NCBI GenBank assembly: GCA_022829145.1
Contig: CM040746.1
Span: 23,161,332-23,225,331, forward strand
Length of the DNA: 64,000 bases
DNA from: Albula goreensis
Lineage: Eukaryota > Chordata > Actinopteri > Albuliformes > Albulidae
Reading direction: 5' to 3'
The notes below the pieces were generated by a model. It made no database searches. It worked only from the letters and a program-made list of their open reading frames with translations, and was not told the DNA's origin. Shown in pieces: positions 12,241 to 25,693 of this stretch. The stretch's first letter is position 1, and the number at the start of each line of letters is the position of its first letter. Position numbers and translations under genes: made by a program.

Positions 12241-13876
12241 TGATAGTTTCCCACTGCCTCTCTGTTTCTGCTAAAACAAGAACCCAGAGACACGTTCTGC
12301 TCTGTGTGTAAGATGCATACAGACACAGAGATCCTCAGTCTCAACTCAGACACTGTGTGAGTTTTTGCCATTTAGATGAAATCGGCGTCTACTCTCAATC
12401 TTGACCTTAGCACAAAGGATCCTTCATCTAATACAGGTGAAGTTGTGCATTCTTTTTTTTTTTAAACTAGAATAGTGGTTTGTGCATCTGGCTCAAACAT
12501 TACAGTGACAGTGTTAAAATGACTCATTAAAAGTTTCTTTCCTCTGAGTGTCTGTCCAGACCAGCCATGCAGATCTTGTCAAAGATAGCTATGATTACTT
12601 GACGTTAAATTTTCATGCAGAGAACTGAGTTAACTCCTTCAGTCCTCCATCATGCAACTGCCAACAAACAGTGACAAGCACCTGCACTGTAGACTTCTAA
12701 TTTACAGTCAGCAACTCAACACCTGGTATTGTCTCTTACAATAAAATTGTACAGTGACTTAATATTTGGCATACAATTTGTCCGACACCAGTGCCTGGAT
12801 ATCACATTTTGGATTTGGTTGCATGTTTTAGCCAATGAGAAGCATATTTGGAATCTCAGGCACACAACCCCTAAAGCTTACTGTATACTGTAAACATTCC
12901 ATTTTATAGTGGCACACAATGCAGTGGTGTGCTTTAGTATAATGTGATTGATGATGGATTGTACAGTAACATACTGTCCTGTTTTTGTCACATTGTTTGA
13001 AATAGTGTGTTTGATTTCTGTTTACTGCAGCTGCAGATCTGTCCACACCCCCACACCTGTGGTTTAAAATGTTGCTTTCTGACTTCCCTCCAGTGGCATC
13101 TCCTGTAGAAGCAGTAAGATATGTCTGATCTCTCTGATCTCTGATTTCATGTTCTTCTTTTCATCAATTCATCTCAGTCCTACATTGGGTGCATGATTCT
13201 TCCATGATTCAAAGGGCGGGAACACTCCATTTCCATCCCTGGTCGTTATTCTACTTTGTTCCCCCAGCAAACATTGACCTTCTCGGCAGTATGCCATCAG
13301 GAATGAATCAGGTTTCCTTCTCCTCCACAGATACAAGGCCAAACAGCTGCTTGAAGCGCCCGCCTATTTTGTGGACATATTAAAAAGACAAACACAGTGA
13401 TCATCGGCAGTGCAAACAATGCTTGCATGCCTCACCGAATCCCCTTTGCTCTCAAACAGGGCTGAGGACAAAAGCCAGACCTCGTCACAACATAATGAAA
13501 CAAGCTTTTCATTCTGTCACAGAAAAAGACAACTATTGTTAATTTACATTATGAGAAGCTTTCTGTATTTCTCGGTCCACTTCTGCTATTGCAGATAAGA
13601 AATGACATGTTGTATTATTGAATCATGTCACTGTAGGACATCTACTCCTCCAAAACACATGCTCACATACTTGCCGTCCCTGACAGGTGTCCACTAGCTT
13701 ACAAGAGACAGCTTTCCTAAATTTTGTTTATGAATTTAAATAATTCATATTAAAAGCAGCAAGTGCTAAATATTAAAACAATGATGATTGCTATATTTTT
13801 GTTGATATTGATCAAAATGGTGATAATGACTATGGTAGGAGTAGTGACTGTTAACACATAACAATTGTGAGGTTGT
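12241..13876. other. non-coding DNA, no feature recognised
   Basis: No supported gene. Short frames at 12828-13046 (minus) and 13189-13598 (plus) have no recognisable motif. Confidence 0.5.
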
Positions 13877-13925
13877 CAAATCAATCAATCAATCAATACA
13901 TACATACATACATACATACATACAA
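13877..13925. repeat. compound (TCAA)n/(TACA)n microsatellite
   Basis: About four TCAA units pass directly into about seven TACA units. Confidence 0.95.
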
Positions 13926-15229
13926 ACTCCACTAGCCTCTTTCTGAGAGAATGTACTTTATGTTATTTTGTTAAACCTTAACAGAAGGCCCTCATAAAAA
14001 GATTGAGTCCAAACCTGTGCTTAAGTCTTTCACTCTCACAACGATGAATTACACAGGAATACGACTGCTCTGGTTTCAGCTCTGAATAAACAAATAAAAA
14101 GAAAAAGACATACACCTAGGCGTACATTTAGGCTAAAAATATTTTTTCCTCAAAAAGAGAAGTGTGATTTTGTTACTGTTTTCATTGTATTCTTGAGAGT
14201 TTTACTGGCTAGTATGCAACCAATGTCAATTTTACACCAAAATCTAAGGTTTAACCCTGGCCTGGGTATTGAACATAGGTTTGAGTTGCATTGACATAAT
14301 TTATAACAAAACCCAGACACATAATTCCTGTGTTATTACCATTTGTAAGTTTGGTCCCATGCACATCACATCCAAGAAGGGTTGCTTTAATGGCATTTTA
14401 AAAGTAGACATAAAACTTTGTTTATGGCTGAGGTTCGACATGATGGACAACACAGTATTGAGTGGATTGTAAGGTTTCTTTACTTTTTTACAGCCATCTA
14501 ATGAAAGAAATGGTGTATAGCTATATCTGAACATCCTTGAGGCTGAGGGGGTGAAATTTATAGCTAAAAGGGTGAGAAGCTGCAAACAATATTTACGGAA
14601 GAGAAGGGCATTCTTGATGTCTTCTGTGGTGGCGATCATGAGCCTCAGGGCAGCAAACAAAGGAATGTGGGTCCAAGATGGAAGTCACAGTAAAACTTCC
14701 TGAGAAATAATAATGGGTTTAGATGATGACCAATGTAGGATGCAGTTTTGTGGACACAAACTGCATTTGCATTTCCATTAAACTATTTGGTTGAACTCCA
14801 GTTGTAATACAGCAGAAGACAAACTATTGTAGATGTGGCATAGAAAGGAGGGCAGAAAGATGGAGACAGAGAAGAAAAGAAATAGGTGGAGAGAGGCTCA
14901 AAAATTGAAAGCGAGAGAGAGAAGCAGAGAGAGGTACATAGAGATTATTGGTATAGTTATTGCAGTGTCTATAAGCAATACCTCAAAACAATCAGATCAA
15001 AGGGCTATAACAAAGGGAATCAGTACCACTGTAGTTTTCTCTATGGCAACGGGAAACAAAAAGGATGGTCACTGGAGGCATTAATGTGTGACGCAATGGA
15101 AAAGGCAGGGTACATCGTTCCACAAAGACTCAGCACAGTGAAAGTAAAATTAACAGAAGCACTTTAATGACAGCAGTGGGATCACTATCACACCAGGCAA
15201 ACATAATCTACCTACTTGCCCTGGACTTC
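13926..15229. other. non-coding DNA with a purine-rich tract
   Basis: No gene is recognised. Positions 14840-14932 are strongly purine-rich (GA/AG words such as gagagagagaagcagagagagg), which produces Arg/Glu/Lys-rich frames that are compositional artefacts. Confidence 0.5.
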
Positions 15230-15470
15230 CTTCTGCCTCACGTGTCAGTGAAGCGTGAGAGCAGAGCAAAATTATGGGGTGTCAGGGGGTACCTTTAATA
15301 ATGCACAGCCGTGATGAATTGTTTTAATCACAGTCAGTACACGAGGAACAGCCGGGTTTCCTGTAAGTTATGATCGAGGACGCTTGTAAGAGAATTGTTA
15401 CGGCAAGGCTCATTGACCAGCTTAATGTGAATCTTTACGTGTCCCATATTAGATTAAGCGACTGTGTTCC
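15230..15470. promoter_or_regulatory. candidate conserved non-coding element (inference)
   Basis: This block differs from the surrounding AT-rich and purine-rich sequence: higher complexity, no repeats, and homeodomain-like cores ('tttaataatgc', 'gttttaatcac', 'tagattaag'). No coding frame survives. Such blocks in fish gene deserts are often developmental enhancers, but this rests on appearance alone; without alignment to other genomes it remains weak. Confidence 0.2.
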
Positions 15471-15585
15471 TTTCATAGTGACAACTTCTTTTTTCAAAGG
15501 TGAGCGATACTAAGGAGCAAGACTGGGGAGACTGATAGGGGATAGGGAGAGCTAGTGAGTGAAAAAAATGCCATAGAGAAAGACA

Positions 15586-15665
15586 GGTAGAAAGTAAGAG
15601 AGAGAGGAAGGTGGAGGGACAGAACAGAGAGTTAGAATGGGGAAGAGAGAAGAGAGGGAGCAAGA
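15586..15665. repeat. purine-rich (GA) low-complexity tract
   Basis: The plus strand is almost entirely A and G ('gtaagagagagaggaagg', 'gggaagagagaagagaggga'). The minus-strand frame crossing it is a Ser/Leu/Pro-rich artefact. Confidence 0.85.
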
Positions 15666-16098
15666 TATGTAGCATGATATGGGCTAAAAGTAACCCTTCC
15701 CAAGAGGAAACACTGCAATATCTAAGCCACTTAGGTTTTATTGTTGGATTTTGAATCCATAGCATTAATACTCTGGTCCCTGGTATATCATGACTGCAAT
15801 TTTTTACCTCATGGATAATTATATCATGCATGATTATAGTACCTGACCTTCAGGCTACAGCAAGAATACGTGAGACACTGATCCTGTTCCTATAATGTGA
15901 ATAGAGGCACTTATCCAGTAGTTACTGCATGAATACAATTGCTCACCCTGTAGCCGCTACATTAATACAATTTATTATATTCCCACAGTAGATAGTAGCT
16001 TCACCACTACAATAGTCTATGACTATAGTCTTGCTTCTACCATTGTCCATGTCGCTGTAGTATGAGCACAGTAACAGAATCTTATAATACATTATGAC

Positions 16099-16255
16099 CA
16101 GGGGTGAGTGTAGTTTTAAATTCTTGCCGGTACTATTTGCTGGTACTTTCGCAAGGAGACGCGCATGCGCACTCATGTACTGCTGAGTGAAAGCTCTGGT
16201 CGTAATCTTTTAGTGGTATGCAGTACCAGACCGTACCGGCTTACTTTCACCCCTG
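16099..16255. mobile_element. hAT-type MITE, 157 bp, with 8-bp target duplication
   Basis: The element starts CAGGGGTGA and ends TCACCCCTG. The subterminal inverted segments also match (gccggtac..ctggtac on the left; the reverse complement of gtaccag..gtaccggc on the right). It is flanked by perfect 8-bp direct copies of ATTATGAC at 16091-16098 and 16256-16263, the duplication length typical of hAT transposases. It has no coding capacity, so it is a non-autonomous copy mobilised in trans. The perfect target duplication suggests a fairly recent insertion compared with the other relics. Confidence 0.92.
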
Positions 16256-16263
16256 ATTATGAC

Positions 16264-18109
16264 TAATGATAGAAATTCTCTTTTGTCTCAGCATAAAGTC
16301 ATATAATCATTTTTGTGCTGCTTGAACAATATTATTAACTTATATCTATTTTTCCTTTAGTTTTGGGGTCTCTGCAAGATAATGTTAGGAGAGGACTGCA
16401 TGAAATAGAGGTGTGGTTATTAATAAGAGTGGTTTGCATAAGTATATTTTTATTTAAATTATAGCAGAAATTCAAATCTTCTACTATTTCCATACTTATT
16501 TATTTCTCGAAGGGGATGGACTTTCTATGCACATTAAATTCCCTTCACTGGCTTTTGCAAACTAATATAATGGTCTTAGAGTGAATATATAATGACTAAT
16601 GTATAGTGTGTTTGTGGAGACTGTGTTGAGAATACAGCTGGTCTGCAACAGCTGGCGATGTTGCTGGATTGTGTCTCTTGGTTCAGTGCTTACACTAAAA
16701 AACCAACGGGTTGGTTTTTCCTCCTGGATTCTCTCCAGAAAAAGTTTGCCGGGTTGGATGTTCCATCAAAACCATTTCTTGACCTCAGGTTTATTATTCT
16801 TCCAAGGAAGAGGGTTTTGCAGTTTAAAGGAAGGTCCTTGCTTCCTAGGCAGTGTCTCTTATGATAAAAAGCTCTTCACACAGGCAAAGACCTGGCTTTT
16901 TTCAACTCCTTAAAAAAATGAAGTACAGGGCACAACTCAAATCAACAAAGACAAAGGAAATAACTCTCTATCTGAACTTTCTCTGTGTTTACAACCCTAC
17001 ATTCCATCAAATCAATCAGTGTTGGATTCCTGACCACTGATATTTTGGGGGAATTGGTTAAACATTGTTCGCCAATTAGTGGAACAAAAGAGAACACCAA
17101 TGAAAGAGAAGTCTAACTTGGTAGTGCTTGATTCTCTCTAGGACACTGTGTTTTGGCATATCTGTACCATTAATGTACTGGCATTTAGAAATGAACAAGT
17201 CTAGTTGGTAGAACAGCGTAACTTTAGACTCCAATGATAAAAATGTAACAACTATCTCAATGAAGAGTTAAGTATATGTATTAGTTATTAGTACATTAGG
17301 TAATCTATGTAGAAGTAATCCGTGTGTAAAGTTCTTCTCTGAAGTCCACAGGGTTTTCCAGCAAAGGAACTAAAAGTGTGTGCTTAGCAGTGAAGAAAGC
17401 AATAAGGTAGTTTTCTTGAGTGAAGTTTGGATGGTGGTGTTAGCACTGCATGTCACTGAAATAAACTATGATAGGGAGTTTGTCAGATAAGTCTATGAGG
17501 CAGTGTAAATGATGGCTTCTGTGCGGTAGTATTCATCATTGAGGGAGTATTTGAGGTAATGTTTGTATGGTGTGTGGGATTTCAGAAAGAGATTAAATAT
17601 ATTACATCCAATGGTTGGCCGCACTTGGATGGAAAAGGGAGAGACCTCTTATGGTGAGTGACAGTATGTGTTTTATTATTTTGTGTAATGCCAGATATCA
17701 CACGGTCAGATTACTCATACTGTAGTGTCTTAATATCAAAAGGCAGTGGGTATAGTTGTACTAGTCTTCTGTACTTCTACTGAGCACTCATGTATCTGAA
17801 ATCTGAAATTTGTACCTGCCTTTTACCTGCTGTAGTGTCGATTGAGTAACACCAAGGGAAGAACACTGATGTTGACGCATAAGCCCACATGAATTTGCCT
17901 CCTTGATTGTGAATATATGAAAATACATATGAATTTTTTGAACTAAATTACTCTGTTATTTCTATTGCCAATGAATGCAGACCTTTCATCACAGACTTCA
18001 TGAATTATCTTAGTTGTTGCACAAACAAAAACCCACAGCTATAGCTTCAGGGCTAAGTGGTTCTATTTTATTGAAAATCCTTGTAATGATCCATCTATTA
18101 TAATATGCC
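16264..18109. other. non-coding DNA with a small palindrome
   Basis: No gene is supported. At 16698-16719 lies a near-perfect palindrome (AAAAACCAAC, gg, GTTGGTTTTT), with 'ccgggttgga' recurring about 40 bp downstream. This resembles the palindromic 'aacccaacgggttgggtt' repeats common in fish genomes, but ends and target duplications could not be defined. Confidence 0.45.
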
Positions 18110-18660
18110 ATCAATCAATCAATCAATCAATCAATCAACTTATTTGTATAGCACATTTGCCACAATACGCTTTACAGTAAACCCTGGCCTGAACCCCCAC
18201 AAAAAGCAAGCCTGTGGTGACAATGGCAAAGAAAAAACCCCATATGTGCAGCAGGTAGAAAGAAACCCTGGGAGGAACCAGGCTTGAGAAGGGAAGCCCA
18301 TTCTCCTCTGACTGGCTCAGAGTATGGGTTTAAGATGACCAACATGGTCAGTATGTCCGTTTAAAAAAGTGCAGTCCTGGATTGGGTGTCAGACTGTGGT
18401 TGTACCGTAGGTTGAAAGACGTCATTGGTGGAGACCCGGGAGCACTTGGACAGAAGGCCGGATGGCAGCAATGGCAGAGACAGGACAGCAGCATGCTCAG
18501 GGACTCAGGGCAGAGCCCCGCTGCAGACATGGAGAGGCAACACCAAATTAGACAGTTAGGAGGGTGCAGTGGGTAGCAGCAGTGACAGAGATCAGGGGTT
18601 CTACAAACTGATGACCCCACCAGGAGTCTTCCATGACTGCATAGCTACTGGGACAGAAGT
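18110..18660 (-). mobile_element. LINE 3' end (CR1/L2-like), minus strand
   Basis: On the minus strand the segment ends 'gtaaagcgtattgtggcaaa' then 'tgtgctatacaaataag' followed by a (TTGA)n tail (18110-18139 on plus). This resembles the '..aatgtgctatataaataaa(nnnn)n' tail of fish CR1/L2-type LINEs. The rest ('caatggcaaagaaaaaaccc', 'aaaccctgggaggaaccagg', 'ttctcctctgactggctcag') matches a very common teleost interspersed repeat that I recognise by sequence but cannot assign to a class with certainty. No reverse-transcriptase frame remains. The right limit is approximate. Confidence 0.5.
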
Positions 18661-20399
18661 AGACTTTCAGTGTAGTCATGAGAGAGGCAAGAAACCTACC
18701 CACTCAACAAGAGCCTGCCCACAGGAAGGAAGGGATCACAGTTGATCACAGAGAATTGACAGTAATATGCAGTACAATCAAGAAATTCTGACCTAGCAAT
18801 GTTTTTGAAAAAGACAATAGGAGTGATTCATAAGCTGTTCTTAATTTTTCTGTAACAATAGGGTCTTGAGTGTATCTAAATCCATAGACGCTGCTTCCTG
18901 GCGAAGAATGGAGAATTTAGCTGTCTTTCATACATATTTTTGAAATCCATTGTTCCACTAAATTTTCTGAAAGCTAAGGCATTATAGTTTGAATTGTACC
19001 TCTGAAAGCTGCATTTAACATGCAAACATTCCACAGCTCTTCTGTAATGGTGTAAATGACTTTTTCTCTCTTGGAGGAAATAATTCAAGATCTTTATATT
19101 ATCTGCCATTGCTGAAAATAGCTATAAGCCATAGGTTCCCATGGCACTAATGTGTCTGGGATAGGTATGCTGCAGAATTCAATCCATGGCCCATAGCAAC
19201 TACTTCACACAGTAGGTGAACTCCTAGAAGAGCTACCACTGATAAACCTCATTCATACTATCCAAGTTGCAGGTACCACTGTAGTGGATGTGGATGAGCT
19301 CAGTGACTCAAATTTACAGCCCTCATCAGCCACTTTGCATGACAAGAACTACAAAAGGCCCTTGAAGCTGTAAATGCAGATCCCTAGAAAAACCCTACTC
19401 TTATTTTCAACTTTCAGGAACAACAAAGGAAAAGGAAAAGACATTTCATTTTGTTTTTAACAACTTTTAGCTACACAGAAAATGAAAACATATTCAGTAG
19501 AAAAAATCTCTGGTCTGTAAAATGGATTTTCCAGCCATATATTCTCATCCATGTCCACTTGTTCCACTACATGTCTTCAAAGCCAAAAACAAGCACGCTT
19601 TTCACTTAGACAAATCATTTTTGGAGGCATGGAAGCTTATGACACGGTGCCATTTTACACTTTTATGTTTGCTTGAAATGCGGCGTGGTTGGCAGAAAGT
19701 TGGTCATTGCTCTTGGAAGGGATGCATGTCTCATGGGGCCGATCGATAGCTCTGGCTCGGCTTGCTCTGTCCCCGGGCCTTTCTGAAACTGGAGCCATCA
19801 CAAGCAGTTTATTTCCAAACTGCTGCCAGTTGTGTAGTGGGAAAATGATAGGACATCTGACATTTTGTAATTTGGATCAGCTCTTGTATAAAACAGCACA
19901 GAGATGGGGAATAAGGGAGAGAGAGATGGAGTACTGAGGAAGATAAAGCAATGGAAATGTAGAGGGTGACAGATCCCTTCACAAACCAAAAACTGAGAGA
20001 TGAAAGGCAAAGAGAGAAAAGATAAAGAGATAACAAGAAAATAAACACTAAGTAAAACAAATAAAGAATACATTTATGACAGAGAAAGAAATGTGAGATA
20101 GTGAAAGAAAGAACCTATATTCCTTACAGGTGTCCTTGGCATAGTGCTGAACCACAACCAGATTAGTTCTTACATCAAAGAAACATTTGATGTAAGAACA
20201 TGGCACTGTGTTCATTCCAAATGCAAAAATGACACATTTGCAAATGCATGCAAAGAAAATGCCAAACCTGTCTACTGACCCCTTATAGAATGGATGAGGC
20301 AAGGGGATGACAGTAAAAATCAATCTCGGGCCACTTATTATGACTGCATGAAATTACTACAGTGACAATGTTTTTTAATATGGAAAGAACTGGTTATGT
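18661..20399. other. non-coding DNA with purine-rich tract and hairpin
   Basis: No gene is recognised. Positions 19908-20110 are purine-rich. At 20166-20199 there is a perfect 14-bp hairpin (GTTCTTACATCAAA, loop gaaaca, and its complement). Confidence 0.5.
20166..20199. repeat. perfect 14-bp hairpin, 6-base loop
   Basis: Left arm 20166-20179 and right arm 20186-20199 are exact reverse complements. The stem does not extend well beyond this, although 'agtgc' and 'gcact' outside it could pair weakly. It could be a degenerate MITE core or chance. Confidence 0.85.
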
Positions 20400-20720
20400 A
20401 GAAAGGCTGCATTCCCCCACTGCCACATTTCTCCAGGGTTGTTATTTGGTCTGCGGCAGACAGTTTGAAGGCAGCGAGAAATCCATGCATCAGGACCTGC
20501 TGTGAAAGAGGAACAGCTGTGGGATGGCATGGGGGCAGTGGAAGCAATCTGCAAATTAATTTCAGAGCCTCACATATCAGTGAGCAGGGGGCATCGGGTT
20601 GAGGAGAGATGTTGTCGCTTTGGAGAAAACCAGTTGCATGTCCCTCTGTCCCATAAGTGTTTCCAGCTTGCAGCACTACAAGAAAAGAAGCCCTGTGCCA
20701 CATTTCTCTCACGTTCGCTG
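20400..20720. promoter_or_regulatory. candidate conserved non-coding block (inference)
   Basis: A 300-bp non-repetitive segment of higher GC and complexity, with an ATTAATT homeodomain-type core ('gcaaattaatttcag') and no retained codon structure. The minus-strand frame of 124 codons here shows no recognisable domain. The regulatory reading rests on contrast with its surroundings only. Confidence 0.18.
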
Positions 20721-20981
20721 GGCTGACCTGCTGTGAGCCAAGATGCTCTCACTGTAGTTTATCCAGTCAGAGTTCACAGGTATGACAAGACTTTGGGTCT
20801 TGAAGAAAAGAAAATAAAAAAGGTATCACTTAGCCCCATAGGATGTTTGTTCAAACACGGGAGCACTTTGCTTCACTTGACAGAATCTGCAGAATCCCTG
20901 TCCTTAACTGTGGTCTATGGAGGATAGAATTTAATCTGAAAATGTTGTAGGTTTCTTTTGAATGCAAAATCCATTCAACAA
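20721..20981. other. non-coding DNA
   Basis: Nothing recognisable lies between the preceding block and the ATCT repeat. Confidence 0.5.

Positions 20982-21046
<65 letters not shown>
20982..21046. repeat. (ATCT)n microsatellite, about 16 units
   Basis: An uninterrupted ATCT tetranucleotide run of 65 bp. Confidence 0.98.
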
Positions 21047-24000
21047 GAGTTTTGGTCTCTGTCGACATATATTCTTATTCCTATTATTTTTAACTCTCTG
21101 TTTATAGTCACCGACATGTTTATCTATTTTGTCCACATTATTTAATTGGTATTTTAAGCAACCATACATGCATTCATTTACATGTATTTTAAAATTAATG
21201 CTTTCACAGATAAAAGCATTATTTGTCCATATATATTTAGCAAATATCTAAATGTAATTTATTACATTTAGATTATTATAATTACTGCTAAACTTTTTTA
21301 TTCAGTGTCAAAGGAGGTTCAAATACACACTGCTGTTAAGGGCAACTCACCCAGTTGATTACAGTGTGTATTCATTCAAAAATGAGGTCCTATAAATACA
21401 TTGTTTTCATTTACATTTTAAACTGAGGTCAACGGCCCATGTCTATCGAAGATACTGCATTTCTCTAAATATTATGTCTAGATGTGACTAGTAAAGGGAC
21501 AACCGTTGTCCTCAGACAGTTATGCAAAAAAAAAATCAGTTTGTATGTGAATTTGTGTCTCATTGTCTGGTAATTCACTTTCAGAAAACCACAAATGTAA
21601 TGTAACTAAAAGTGATGCAGTGGTTTATAGTTTTGAAACATTTTTTTTTCTGAAAGCTGGAGGCACACAGTTTGTGGTTAAAGTGGGACTAATATGTGTA
21701 ATTTCAATAATATCCAAAACATACCCCCTTCTCACACCCAGCAATACATAACTGAAAAAGCACAGAATCAGTTTCCATAGTATTTCTTAAAATAAAAACA
21801 GTATAAATTACATGACTGGTGTCCCTCTGAGAACTTGAAACCAATTTTCTTTGTCTGTAAGAGAGTGAACAAAGTGAACTGCCACGTAGATTCCCCTGTG
21901 ATGGGAGTGATAATTATATCCCCAAAAGGATTCTCTGTATGGTTTCACCATGTGTGAAATCATAATTGACTCTCAGCTTCATATGTGATTTTGTATGTTA
22001 TTAAAACTGAGCTATTTTTAACAGGTATGTCAATGTCTCCAGGCAGCTATGGACTGACAGAACCTGGAGTAGAAGATATGAGAATTTGTTTCTTTACTCT
22101 GCAAAGAGTATTGGTGCCTGTATTGGTGAGGCAACAACTTTGTCTGCCTTGCCTGAGAAAATAATGGGGGGTAAATCTGCTATGTTCATTAGCGTCATCA
22201 CTCTCTATTGACCACCCCTGGTCAGCCAGGAATCTGCTGATGCACAAACGGATGATCTAGTTAACTTCTTCTTCCTCCAGCAACATAGCTAACATGTAAT
22301 TTGGTTGTGCATCATTGTGCTACATTAAAGGAAACAAGGGCTTGTCATCATGTGAAATGGAGAAGCCATGCGTTACAATATCATCCTCCTGAGGTGCCAG
22401 AAGCAGATTTCTGTGCCCAACCAAACAGTTTGGTGTTCAGGGTGAAAAGAAAATATAAAAACAAAATTCTAGAAGTCCTCGGTTGCCATTTTTCATGAAT
22501 CATCAGTCTTTTCACTACTGAGTTGAATTGAATTATTCTCTGACTAGGATTCCTTCTTCTGTGAAATCAGCAGTTCTGTATTTCACACCCACCTGGGGTT
22601 CCTGATAACCAAATCCACATGGCAAATCCCCCAATGTCACAACCTTGTTGAAAAAACCAACTGTCATTACATACAATATGTCTGGTGGTTCCAAAGGGAC
22701 CACATACATGTTATGAGATGCCTACAGCAATTGTTTCCAACATGGCATTTCATTGAGTTTATCAACATTTTTCCTGCAAGAGACAATAATTAGTTACATT
22801 GCTTTAGAGTAATGCTTGTGTCTTTTGTAATGATGAATCTTGGATTGTAATAAACTGCCATCATTCACTCTTCCATAGGATGAAAATGACTCTGTTGATC
22901 GATCATACTCTTTTTCTCTATTGAATATTTTGCACTGGTAATTACAGCTCAGTTTGAAGACACCCTGGATAATGGGTTCCACTACATAATGAAATAATTA
23001 AACTAAGTGGAAACAGGAAAGCTATGTTATTATGAAATGCTGAACCCTAAGTAAGTTGGAGGTGGGGATAGTGAATAACTTGCCTTTTGGTCATTTTTAT
23101 TTTTAAAGTCTAAGTCATGCTAGAAAATGCATCACTCACACCATATACATGAATTAACAATCAAAAACTGCATACCCAGTTAATTAAAACATTACTGGTG
23201 TTAAATTAGCATTTATAAGACCTTTATAAAGACTTAGTAAAATATACATTGCATAAGGCATTGCCAAATATCTATGTTGGATACATCTTAATGTTTATTG
23301 ATTGAATACTTTTTGTTTGATGTATGAATATATAATTTGCTGCATACACTTGCTACATGTTGTAGTGTACTTGACTGTAGTCATCTGTAGTCCTCTTGTG
23401 TCACTGAGCATCTTTACTGGGGTATGTAAGTGCTTGCTCTGTAAAAACACTTCGCCCCATCTTCTGTGAGAATGTTCTTCATTATATGTGCAATGCTCTG
23501 ATGAACTGGGTAATGTTGATTTTTAGTTTTCAATTTTGACTCTTCAATGGTTTGCAGCAATTTTATTTTCAATACATTTCAAGAAAAGTGATGCCATTGC
23601 TGCTCAGTGGTATAAGAACGCTGAACCTGTTTTTTTTTTTTTTTTTTTGCCAAAATTGATTTTCTCAACAACGTGGCAATCAGTCATTGTGAAAACCATT
23701 TAAATTGGGGCACTATAAAAGGGAATACCCATATGTGTTGGTATGGTATACAAATATAGGTTATTCCACAGTATACCCACAGATACGGCACTGAAATGTG
23801 TTCTCAGGAACTGTCATTGCATTCCTAATTTGACAGAAAAGCTGGACCAAAGACGTGGTGTAGATGTATATTTTTCACTTTCTGGTTGGATCATTTTGTA
23901 AACATTTATACATTACTTTGCTACATGATTAATTATACAAAAGCAAAGGCATATTCAAAAGGTGAATGATATCAGCTTTTAGACTTTTATGAACTCCCAT

Positions 24001-25693
24001 TTTCAAAAAAGAAAGTAAAATGTTTGCTTTGAAAAAAAATTGTATGTCTAATCCCCTCTAATACTCTTTGTGATAGAAAACCTCTAAGTTGGCAGCAGTT
24101 TTAATTACACGGAATTCAGCAAGAGCTAAAATCCTCTAATGTGCATACCATTAATTATTGAAGTACTGTAAAATAAATAAAGAAGTCAATTGCACCATTT
24201 GGTTGTGGGTGGGAGGTTAAATTATTCATAAATTCAATATTTGTAAGTGTAATAGGAAGTAAGTCAAGTTGTTTAAAAATCCCTCTGCTATTAAACTGTT
24301 TAATTCACAGTTAATTCCAGAACTGTCCACACATATTGGGGAGAATGAGTCTGAATGGTTTTCTGGGTGGGTGTAGACCTTGAAGATATGCTCACATTAT
24401 TTTCATTTGCAAGTCAGCAAGCTGTACATGTATTTTGAAACCACAAGGGAGGTCACCTGAAAGGTTACCTAAATGAATGTCAGACATCTGTTGCCAGTGC
24501 TTAGTGATTTACCTAGCTATCTTATGGATGATTTAATTCTACATAATTATTAGGTGTGACCATCATAGTTATACACCCTTGTCGCCTTGTAGCATGACAG
24601 CAGATGGTTCACTGGGCTGTTTTACAGCTCTTCTTGGATTGTCAAGCAGCTGCAGGGTGAAGACTGGACAGGGTTCCTTCAGATCACATAGTCGCAGAGT
24701 TGTGTACATGCCAGCTGTCTCCATTGAATCTGAAATTAGGCACAGCTATTCCTGGATTCAAGCTTCAGGAACTACAACCTATCACTGTGGTTGCTAAGTA
24801 AGAAAAAAAGCTAAGAACCATGATGGCTCCTCATTCAGCAATCACAGTGTCTCCTATTGTGCTCTCTCAGACCTCCATTAGAGAATCCCAGCAGTAATGA
24901 CCTCTGTGGCTGGCCTACACTGGACCTTCCTGACCCATGAGGTTCATTCTGTGTAATGCCCTGACCCAAAGAGATTCCAATGCCCCACAGGACTGGCAGA
25001 AGAGTGGATGCATATTGGTTTTCATTCCATAATTGGAACTCTCAAATATCGTCCAAATGACCCTGAACCCAACTTTCCTAAAAACTATTGATGATGTAAC
25101 TAAACCCCTCTGAGCTGTTGGTGTAAGTCGGGAAAGAGTTTTTGGCAGAAGTTTGTTATCAGAATGTGGGACTTCAGTTGCTGAAGGACGACAATGAGTT
25201 TGAAGATTTATAGGTAGTTTTTCTTCCTGCCAAAGGCAAAAAACTATACTTGAACAAATTCCTTAAAATTAATATAAGTTTAAAATGTATTCAGTTAGCT
25301 TACATAATAGTAATGGGGGTCATGCTGGGAAACACCATCAGCTGTCGCACAGTATTTCTCATATCTATATTGTTAATGTGTCAATTCCTTGTTCATGTGC
25401 TAATCAAATCATTAACTGTTAAATGATCAATGCCTGCTCAGGATATTTTCATTCTCAACAATAAAAACAATCAATCCTCTTGTTATATTCAACTTTAAAA
25501 AATAAATAAATAAATATGTGCAATAAAAAGGTATTTGCTTCCTCATTGGTTTCCTCTTGTAATACATTTTCCTTTACTGAATGATGTCAGATCATCAAAT
25601 AAAATATAGTATTAGACAAGGGAAACCCAAGCAAACATAATGCATAGTTTTTATATTATTATTTCATTAATTAATTATGTGAAACCTTATGTG
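21047..25693. other. AT-rich non-coding DNA, 4.6 kb
   Basis: No coding or transposon signature was recognised. A T19 run occurs at 23630-23648, directly after a tRNA-A-box-like 'gctcagtggtataag'; no B box follows, so this is not called a gene. Short frames are chance. Confidence 0.5.

Noticed and set aside
14833..15167. Arg/Glu/Lys-rich plus-strand frames
   Set aside because: Compositional artefact of a GA-rich tract; the two overlapping frames have no known motif.
23595..23648. tRNA-like 'gctcagtggtataagaacg' followed by a T19 run (possible pol III gene with terminator)
   Set aside because: No B box and no cloverleaf can be drawn; at most a truncated SINE head.
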